A stretch of DNA of 64,000 nucleotides, taken from positions 434,001 through 498,000 of the forward strand of contig CAYXSX010000001.1 of NCBI GenBank assembly GCA_964467925.1, given 5' to 3'. Of this stretch, positions 58,008 through 64,000 are shown piece by piece; position 1 is the first letter of the stretch, and each line of letters begins with the position of its first letter. The translations under genes and the position numbers were made by a program. The notes under the pieces are model-generated. The model worked only from the letters and a program-made list of their open reading frames with translations, was not told the DNA's origin and did no database searches. This DNA comes from CAYXSX01 sp964467925 (lineage in GTDB: Bacteria > Pseudomonadota > Alphaproteobacteria > Micavibrionales > Micavibrionaceae).

Positions 58008-60836
58008 ATGGACGACCTGATTGCCGATTTTCTTGCCGAAACCAATGAAAGCATGGGCGAGCTTGATAACGACCTGGTCAGCCTTGAACAAAACCCGGAC
58101 GATAAGGATTTGCTCGGAAAAATCTTCCGCCTTGTGCACACCATAAAAGGGACTTGCGGATTTTTAGGCCTGCCGCGCCTTGAAAAAGTAGCGCATCACG
58201 GGGAAAATGTGCTGGGCCGTTTCCGCGATGGCGACCTGAAAGTCACGCCAGAATACGTATCGCTGATTTTCGAATCCTTTGATGTGATCCGCAGTATTAT
58301 CGAAGCCATTGAGGAAACAGGTACCGAGCCCGAAGGCGATGACAGCACGCTTATCGCCAAGCTCGACGCCGCTTACGAGAGTGACGGCGAAGGTGGGAGC
58401 GAGGTTTCCGCACCGGCGGCAGAAGTTGTAACGGTAGAAGCCCATCAAGAAGAAGCAACAAAAGAGCCCGAAGAAGAATTGCCCGTCGGCATGGTCAGTG
58501 AGGCCGATCTTGAAGCCGCTTTTGCCGCAGCAGAGCTTCCGGTCGACCTGGTGGAAAAACGTAAAAAGCAAAATGCAATAAAAGATCCCGCACAGGAAAG
58601 TGTGAAAAAACCCGCGAATGAATCTGCCCCTAAAAATGCCGAGGATGCGGCGGAGAAAAAAGAAGCCGCCGCCATCGCCCAAACGTTACGCGTGAATGTG
58701 GACGCGCTGGAAAACCTGATGACCATGGTCAGCGAGTTAGTGCTTACCCGCAATCAGCTTTTGCAGATTTTGCGCAATCAGGATGACAGCGACTTTTCAA
58801 CGCCGCTCCAGCGCCTGAACCATGTCGTTTCCGACCTGCAGGAAGGCGTGATGAAAACCCGCATGCAGCCCATCGGAAATGCATGGGCCAAGCTGCCGCG
58901 CATTATCCGCGATCTGGGCATGGAACTGGAAAAGAAAATCAACCTCGAGATGCGCGGCGAAGAAACTGAACTGGACCGTCAGGTTCTGGAACTGATCAAA
59001 GACCCGCTTACCCATATGGTGCGAAACTCCGGCGATCATGGCATCGAGACGCCCGCCGACCGCCGCAAGGCCGGCAAACCGGAAACGGGCACAATCACGC
59101 TTGAAGCCTTCCATGAAGGCGGGCATATCATCATTAAAATCGCCGATGACGGCAAGGGTCTGTCATCGGAAAAAATCAAGAAAAAGGCGCTTGAAAACGG
59201 GCTGACAACCGAAAGCGAGCTCGCCGAAATGTCACAGCAACAGGTCAACCAGTTTATTTTCAGGGCCGGATTTTCCACTGCTGAAAAAATCACATCCGTA
59301 TCGGGACGCGGGGTGGGTATGGACGTGGTGCGCACGAATATCGAGAAGATCGGCGGATCGATCGAACTTCATTCCGAAGAAGGAAAAGGATCGACCTTTA
59401 CCATCAAGATCCCGCTTACCCTTGCCATCGTCTCGGCACTGATTGTCGAGGCGGCAGGAGAGCGTTTCGCCATTCCGCAGCTTTGTGTGCGCGAACTTGT
59501 GATGACATCCGATCAGGGAGAAAACCGGATTGAAAACATCAAGGGCACGCCGGTTTTTCGTTTGCGCGATCACCTTCTTCCGCTTGTGCGTCTGGACGAG
59601 CTTTTGAAACTCGAACGCGCCGCCTCACATACAAAACCCGCTGGCAGGGAGGAAGAACACCCGGAAACAAACGACAATTCGGGGCCGGATAAGACACGAA
59701 CGGATACAGTAAATAAATACATTATCGTCACGCAGGTCGGCACCTATGATTTCGGGATTATCGTGGACCGCGTATTCGACACCGAAGAAATCGTGGTCAA
59801 GCCGGTTGCCACCATTCTGCGCAATATCGAATTATTCTCCGGCAACACGATTCTGGGTGACGGCAGTGTGATCATGATTCTGGACCCCAACGGTATCGCG
59901 CGGGCAACGGGCGAGATGGAAGCCTCGGACAAAGCGGGAGTAAGCGTTAAAGAAGAAAAAAGCGTATTGCCACACGCAAGCGATACGACTTCCCTGCTCA
60001 TCTTTGCCGCGGGTTCACGCACGCCCAAGGCCGTGCCTTTATCTTTGGTGGCGCGCCTTGAGAATGTCAAAATTCAGGACATAGAATATTCCGGCGGCCA
60101 GATGATGGTGCAATACCGTAGCGGGCTTATGCCTCTCTTGCCCTTTGACGGCAACGTGTTGATGGAAAGCGCGGAAGGGAACAAACCCGTTCTGGTGTTT
60201 ACCGACCGCGACCGTTCCATGGGCCTTGTCGTGGATGAGATTATCGACATCAAGGAAGAGCAGGTCGATGTGCAGGTGGAAACAAATCATCAAGGGCTGA
60301 TGGGCAGCGCGATCATCGATGGCAAAGCCACGGACGTGATGGATGTGGGATATTTCCTAAGAGCGGTCAGCAAGGACTGGTTCAAAAATCACGGAGATGA
60401 GCCCTTCGAAAGCGCCAAACCGAACGGAGCAGGCACCGCGAACGACAAGCCGCCCAAGACCCGGATATTGCTGGTGGATGACAGCCCGTTCTTCCGCAAC
60501 ATGATCACGCCTTTGCTCAATATCGAAGGCTATGACGTCACGCCGATGGAAAGCGCTCTCGATGCATTAAAGCTCTGCGATGACGGGGCGTATTTCGACC
60601 TGATCATCAGCGACATCGAAATGCCGGAGATGGACGGCTTCCAGTTCGCCGAGAAAATAAAGGACGGATCAAGCTGGCAGGAAACGCCGATTGTCGCCCT
60701 GACATCCCACACCAATCCGCAGGATATAGATCGGGGCAAAAGCGTGGGCTTTAACAAATACGTTCCCAAATTCGACCGCGATACGTTGCTCTCTACGATC
60801 TCCAAAACCCTTTACGAACAATCTCAGGCCGCGTGA
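58008..60836 (+). CDS. cheA: Hybrid chemotaxis histidine kinase CheA with C-terminal receiver
   Basis: 942 residues. N-terminal HPt with phospho-acceptor H44 (RLVHTIKGTCGFLG), an acidic linker, dimerisation domain (NVDALENLMTMVSELVLTRN), HATPase with HMVRNSGDHGIETP (N box), ADDGKGLS and GRGVGMDVV, two CheW-like regions, and a C-terminal receiver (residues ~816-935; RILLVDDSPFFRNMI, ISDIEMPEMDGFQF). The attached CheY domain is seen in some alpha- and deltaproteobacterial CheA proteins. It lies 215 bases after chpT and starts the che block. Confidence 0.95.
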   Translation: MDDLIADFLAETNESMGELDNDLVSLEQNPDDKDLLGKIFRLVHTIKGTCGFLGLPRLEKVAHHGENVLGRFRDGDLKVTPEYVSLIFESFDVIRSIIEAIEETGTEPEGDDSTLIAKLDAAYESDGEGGSEVSAPAAEVVTVEAHQEEATKEPEEELPVGMVSEADLEAAFAAAELPVDLVEKRKKQNAIKDPAQESVKKPANESAPKNAEDAAEKKEAAAIAQTLRVNVDALENLMTMVSELVLTRNQLLQILRNQDDSDFSTPLQRLNHVVSDLQEGVMKTRMQPIGNAWAKLPRIIRDLGMELEKKINLEMRGEETELDRQVLELIKDPLTHMVRNSGDHGIETPADRRKAGKPETGTITLEAFHEGGHIIIKIADDGKGLSSEKIKKKALENGLTTESELAEMSQQQVNQFIFRAGFSTAEKITSVSGRGVGMDVVRTNIEKIGGSIELHSEEGKGSTFTIKIPLTLAIVSALIVEAAGERFAIPQLCVRELVMTSDQGENRIENIKGTPVFRLRDHLLPLVRLDELLKLERAASHTKPAGREEEHPETNDNSGPDKTRTDTVNKYIIVTQVGTYDFGIIVDRVFDTEEIVVKPVATILRNIELFSGNTILGDGSVIMILDPNGIARATGEMEASDKAGVSVKEEKSVLPHASDTTSLLIFAAGSRTPKAVPLSLVARLENVKIQDIEYSGGQMMVQYRSGLMPLLPFDGNVLMESAEGNKPVLVFTDRDRSMGLVVDEIIDIKEEQVDVQVETNHQGLMGSAIIDGKATDVMDVGYFLRAVSKDWFKNHGDEPFESAKPNGAGTANDKPPKTRILLVDDSPFFRNMITPLLNIEGYDVTPMESALDALKLCDDGAYFDLIISDIEMPEMDGFQFAEKIKDGSSWQETPIVALTSHTNPQDIDRGKSVGFNKYVPKFDRDTLLSTISKTLYEQSQAA

Positions 60837-60847
60837 GGGATGAACAG

Positions 60848-61336
60848 ATGAGCGCAACCGTAACACTTCCCAAGCAAACTCATTTAAACGGCGCACTTTC
60901 GGCGACCAAATCGACCGATTTTCTGACCGCCTTTATCGGCGATCAGATTTTCGGCATTCCGGTCATGCAGGTGCAGGACGTACTGGGCGAGCAGGCCGTA
61001 ACCAAAATCCCCCTCGCCCCGCCGGAAGTGGCAGGCTCTTTAAACCTGCGTGGCCGCATCGTAACCGCCATCAATGTGCGCAGGCGCCTGGGCCTGGATA
61101 AAGGAGCGGAAAAATCTCATAACATGAGCGTCGTGGTCGAGCATCAGGGTGAGCTTTACAGCTTTGTGATCGACCGCGTCGGAGACGTTCTTACACTCCA
61201 AAACAACGATTTCGAAAACACACCCGCGACACTCGATCCCGTCTGGAAGGAAATATCGCTCGGCATTTTCCGGCTGGAAAAACGCCTGCTTGTTGTAATC
61301 GACGTTCCCAAATTTATCAGCTCCATTCACGGGTAA
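60848..61336 (+). CDS. cheW: Chemotaxis coupling protein CheW
   Basis: 162 residues from ATG 60848 with a GAGGGATGAAC ribosome-binding site; a GTG at 60833 overlapping the cheA stop is an alternative. CheW domain: DFLTAFIGDQIFGIPVMQVQ, GSLNLRGRIVTAINVRRRLG, FVIDRVGDVLTL. It links receptors to CheA. No receptor gene is present in this window. Confidence 0.94.
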   Translation: MSATVTLPKQTHLNGALSATKSTDFLTAFIGDQIFGIPVMQVQDVLGEQAVTKIPLAPPEVAGSLNLRGRIVTAINVRRRLGLDKGAEKSHNMSVVVEHQGELYSFVIDRVGDVLTLQNNDFENTPATLDPVWKEISLGIFRLEKRLLVVIDVPKFISSIHG

Positions 61337-61426
61337 GGGAAAATTACGCGTATGAATGATGATAATCCTTTGTTACACTTAAATCCTGTCAGGCCCCGCC
61401 GGGGCCGCGCCTGAAGGAGAGTTCCG

Positions 61427-61792
61427 ATGAAAACCTGTCTTATTGTCGATGATAGCCGCGTAGTCAGAAAAGTCGCACGCCGGATTATAGAGGACCTCGA
61501 CTTTGAATGTTCCGAAGCCGAAGACGGCCAACAGGCTTATGAAGCTTGCCAGCAGACAATCCCCGACGTTATTTTCCTCGACTGGAATATGCCGGTGATG
61601 AACGGCCTCGAATATCTGGGCAAGCTTCGCGCTTTGCCCGGCGGCGACAAGGCGCTGGTGATTTTCTGCACCACCGAAAACGATATGGACCATATCGTCA
61701 AGGCACTGGATGCGGGAGCCGATGAATACATCATGAAGCCTTTCGATAGCGACATCATCGAATCAAAGTTCAAACAGGTCGGGTTGATTTAA
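61427..61792 (+). CDS. cheY: Chemotaxis response regulator CheY
   Basis: 121 residues, a single receiver domain. Acidic pair DD at 8-9, phospho-acceptor D52 (IFLDWNMPVMNGLEYL), T in CTTEND and K in IMKPFDSD. Ribosome-binding site AAGGAGAG. It signals to the motor switch FliM/FliN or acts with CheA's own receiver in phosphate routing. Confidence 0.94.
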   Translation: MKTCLIVDDSRVVRKVARRIIEDLDFECSEAEDGQQAYEACQQTIPDVIFLDWNMPVMNGLEYLGKLRALPGGDKALVIFCTTENDMDHIVKALDAGADEYIMKPFDSDIIESKFKQVGLI

Positions 61793-61834
61793 CCCGCCCG
61801 TTCCTCTCAACGCCCGCCTCGCAGACAGAAAAAC

Positions 61835-62941
61835 ATGGAGTCAGACACTACTTCGCCTTCGCCCGAAAATACCATCAACGTCGTTCTGGTTGACGATTCA
61901 TCGGTCATACGCGGCGCGCTCTCACGCATCCTGAAACGCGAACCCTCCATCAAAATCGTCGATACCGCATCTGATGGCGTGCAGGGCGTTGAAGCGGCGA
62001 AAGAGAAAAAACCGCATATCGTAATCCTGGATATAGAGATGCCCGTGATGGACGGCATTACCGCCCTTCCTAAAATACTGGCCGCCAGCCCGGAAACGAA
62101 AGTGATCATGTTTTCCAGCCTGACGGAAAAAGGGGCGAGCATCACCTTGCGCGCGATGGCGCTGGGCGCGGTGGAATGTCTTGTGAAGCCGACCTCCACT
62201 TCGGTTCCCGGCGCGGATACGGATTTCGACCGCCGCCTGCTTACCCTGATCAAGGGGCTGGTGCCCGCGCCAAGACGGACATCAACGGGCGCTGTGCAAA
62301 CCCGTTCGGCAACACCCGGCCTCTTCGGCAAAACCTATACGCTGCGCCCCATGTCCACAGGGTACACCGGAAAACCGGAAATCGTTGCCATCGGCAGCTC
62401 GACCGGAGGCCCTCCCGCACTGTTCAAGGTCATCAAAAGCTTTACGGGTTTTAACGTTCCTATTGTTATCACCCAGCATATGCCCGCGACCTTTACCAAA
62501 ATTCTGGCCGAACATATCACCCAGCAAACCGGAATACCCGCCCACGAAGCCGAAGAAGGGATGGTTTTGCAAAACGGCCATGCCTATGTAGCCAAAGGCG
62601 GCTATCATATGCTACTCAAACACAAGATCATCGAAACGGTGATTCATCTCGATGACGGGCCGCTTGAAAATTTCTGCAAGCCCGCGGTCGATCCGATGCT
62701 GCGCTCCGTGGCCGAGATTTACGGGAAGAAAACACTGGCCGTTATCCTGACCGGAATGGGGCATGACGGGATGGAAGGTGCGAAAATTCTCGCCGCTCAA
62801 GGTGCAAGGGTCATCGCACAGGACGAAGCCTCCAGCATAGTCTGGGGCATGCCGGGCGCGGCAGCAGAGGCGGGAATTTGCAATGCGGTCTTGCCGCTTG
62901 ACCAGATAGGGCCGTTGGTCCGCAGAGTTGTGTTAGGGTAA
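61835..62941 (+). CDS. cheB: Chemotaxis protein-glutamate methylesterase CheB
   Basis: 368 residues. Receiver domain with D66 (IVILDIEMPVMDGITALP), a linker, then the methylesterase domain with catalytic Ser in GSSTGGPPALFKVI, His in TQHMPATFTKIL, and Asp in GMGHDGMEGAKIL. It demethylates receptors and opposes CheR. It ends 3 bases before cheR. Confidence 0.96.
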   Translation: MESDTTSPSPENTINVVLVDDSSVIRGALSRILKREPSIKIVDTASDGVQGVEAAKEKKPHIVILDIEMPVMDGITALPKILAASPETKVIMFSSLTEKGASITLRAMALGAVECLVKPTSTSVPGADTDFDRRLLTLIKGLVPAPRRTSTGAVQTRSATPGLFGKTYTLRPMSTGYTGKPEIVAIGSSTGGPPALFKVIKSFTGFNVPIVITQHMPATFTKILAEHITQQTGIPAHEAEEGMVLQNGHAYVAKGGYHMLLKHKIIETVIHLDDGPLENFCKPAVDPMLRSVAEIYGKKTLAVILTGMGHDGMEGAKILAAQGARVIAQDEASSIVWGMPGAAAEAGICNAVLPLDQIGPLVRRVVLG

Positions 62942-62944
62942 AGC

Positions 62945-63775
62945 ATGAATATTACCGATTTTGAAATTTACAAAGACCTTCTCAAGGAACAATCCGGCCT
63001 CGTTCTGGGGCAGGAAAAAATATACCTGATCGAATCCCGCCTGAGCCCCATCGCAAAAAAATGGGGGTTCGATAATCTGGATGCCATGACCTGGGCGTTA
63101 AAGGGTGTGCCGGATTACAGACTGGTCTATGACATTGTGCAGGCAATGACCACGAACGAAACATCGTTCTTCCGCGATACGCGCCCTTTCGAGCTGTTCA
63201 CCGATTTCGTCCTGCCCGAGGCCATGAAAAAATGCGCGGCGCGTAAAAAAATCCGTATCTGGTGCGCGGCGGCCTCGAGCGGTCAGGAGCCCTACTCCAT
63301 CGCCATGCTGCTGAAGGAACGCAGCGCGCAGCTCGCGGGCTGGAACATAGAGATCATCGGCACGGATATATCGCGCGAAATTCTGGCGCAGGCGAGCGAA
63401 GGCTCCTATACCCAGTTCGAGGTGCAGCGGGGCCTGCCTATCCAGATGCTGGTTAAATATTTCAAACAGGTCGATAAGAAATGGAACCTGGATAACGAGA
63501 TTAAAAACATGGTGAAATACCAGTATTTCAACCTACTGGAGCCTATGACCTCTTTGGGAATTTTTGACATTGTTTTTTGCCGCAACGTTCTTATTTACTT
63601 CGATGATGCCGATAAAAAACAGATACTCGAGCGTATGACCCGTCAGATGACCGATGATGCTGTGCTTTTGCTTGGCGGGGCGGAAACGGTTCTAGGGATA
63701 ACGGACGCTCTGAAACCTGTCGTAGATAAACGCGGGCTTTACGCCAAACCGGATAATCCGCTGACCAAGAAATAA
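62945..63775 (+). CDS. cheR: Chemotaxis protein methyltransferase CheR
   Basis: 276 residues. N-terminal helical domain (LLKEQSGLVLGQEKIYLIES), then the SAM-binding domain with NETSFFRDTRPF, RIWCAAASSGQEPYSIAM, IIGTDISREILAQASEG, and IVFCRNVLIYFDDADKKQIL. It methylates receptor glutamates. Last gene of the che block. Confidence 0.96.
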   Translation: MNITDFEIYKDLLKEQSGLVLGQEKIYLIESRLSPIAKKWGFDNLDAMTWALKGVPDYRLVYDIVQAMTTNETSFFRDTRPFELFTDFVLPEAMKKCAARKKIRIWCAAASSGQEPYSIAMLLKERSAQLAGWNIEIIGTDISREILAQASEGSYTQFEVQRGLPIQMLVKYFKQVDKKWNLDNEIKNMVKYQYFNLLEPMTSLGIFDIVFCRNVLIYFDDADKKQILERMTRQMTDDAVLLLGGAETVLGITDALKPVVDKRGLYAKPDNPLTKK

Positions 63776-63777
63776 CA

Positions 63778-63842
63778 GCGCAAAAGCAGGAAATCAGGCA
63801 CTTGCCAAGGCCGGAATTTGCGCGTAAAACCCTGACTTCCGG
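63778..63842 (+). promoter_or_regulatory. purH leader with alternative pairing
   Basis: GCGCAAA (63778-63784) can pair with TTTGCGC (63817-63823), and CCGGAA (63811-63816) with TTCCGG (63837-63842); the two pairings interlock and so are exclusive or form a pseudoknot. The second hairpin is followed by TTTATTAT, a terminator-like layout. Confidence 0.35.
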
Positions 63843-63875
63843 TTTATTATACGAAGAATTTAAAGAAGGTATTTC

Positions 63876-64000
63876 ATGAGTGACAAAGCCATTTCCGCCG
63901 CCCGCACCGTCAAAATAAAGCGCGCGCTTATTTCCGTCTCCGACAAGACAGGCATTGCCGATTTCGCGGAAAAACTGCATGGCTACGGCGTTGAAATCCT
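63876..64000 (+). CDS. purH: Bifunctional purine biosynthesis protein PurH, 5' part
   Basis: Only the first ~41 codons are in the window; the gene runs past its right end. The start MSDKAISAARTVKIKRALIS leads into SVSDKTGIADFAEKLHGYGV, the conserved N-terminus of the IMP cyclohydrolase domain. The ribosome-binding site is AAAGAAGGT. The complete protein would formylate AICAR and close the ring to IMP. Confidence 0.9.
   Translation, partial: MSDKAISAARTVKIKRALISVSDKTGIADFAEKLHGYGVEI

Noticed and set aside
1..64000. CRISPR array, prophage, insertion sequence or tRNA gene
   Set aside because: No regularly spaced repeats, integrase, transposase, phage structural genes or tRNA cloverleaf were noticed; the repeats present are dispersed palindromes.

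Overview
The window is a gene-dense stretch of an alphaproteobacterial chromosome. The lineage call rests on CtrA, a ChpT-type histidine phosphotransferase, the FlbT/FlaF flagellin regulators, a FlbD-type activator without a normal phospho-acceptor pocket, a Pam18-like membrane J-protein, and dispersed palindromic repeats of the kind common in Rhodospirillales-like genomes. I cannot name a genus; a free-living flagellated organism related to Micavibrio or Rhodospirillales would fit.

Layout. 1-23 kb is a flagellar region: a TPR-methyltransferase, a small unknown protein, flagellin, flbT, flaF, a FlaG-like gene (minus strand), then fliF-fliG-fliH-fliN-motA-flbD, flhA, an orphan gene, flhF-flhG, a fliK-like gene, another orphan, and fliI-fliJ on the minus strand. 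ctrA lies at 23.3 kb. 24-36 kb holds housekeeping genes (pgsA, pyrD, a HAD hydrolase, kdsB, a histidine phosphatase) mixed with yejA, yejB and yejE of a YejABEF-type peptide importer, whose genes are separated by small orphan genes; the ATPase gene yejF is at 50.2 kb. 37-49 kb is an arginine biosynthesis region (P-loop protein, argC, argB, argD, argF, a small membrane protein, a PLP-dependent sulfur amino acid enzyme, argG, argH). 52-57 kb has rpsU, pepP, a DnaJ-domain protein, galU and a phosphohexomutase. 57-64 kb has chpT, a hybrid cheA, cheW, cheY, cheB and cheR, and the start of purH.

How the genes fit together. CtrA and ChpT belong to the cell-cycle phosphorelay that in Caulobacter also drives flagellar genes. 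A TTAA-N7-TTAA CtrA-type box lies before flagellin, and a TTAA-rich array lies before ctrA itself. FlbT and FlaF, encoded just after flagellin, are known in Caulobacter to tune flagellin output after transcription, and the flagellin leader begins with a hairpin that could be their target. The che genes supply chemotactic input to the motor encoded at the left end.

Most notable non-coding signals. (1) A 14-codon, apparently leaderless ORF with four consecutive arginine codons upstream of the arginine operon, which looks like an attenuator or regulatory leader peptide. (2) A long structured leader before rpsU with mutually exclusive hairpins. (3) An orphan gene between pgsA and pyrD flanked by a 30-bp direct repeat. 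(4) A parS-like palindrome. (5) Several families of palindromic and long inverted repeats, including a perfect 28-bp inverted repeat enclosing a dispersed palindromic element.
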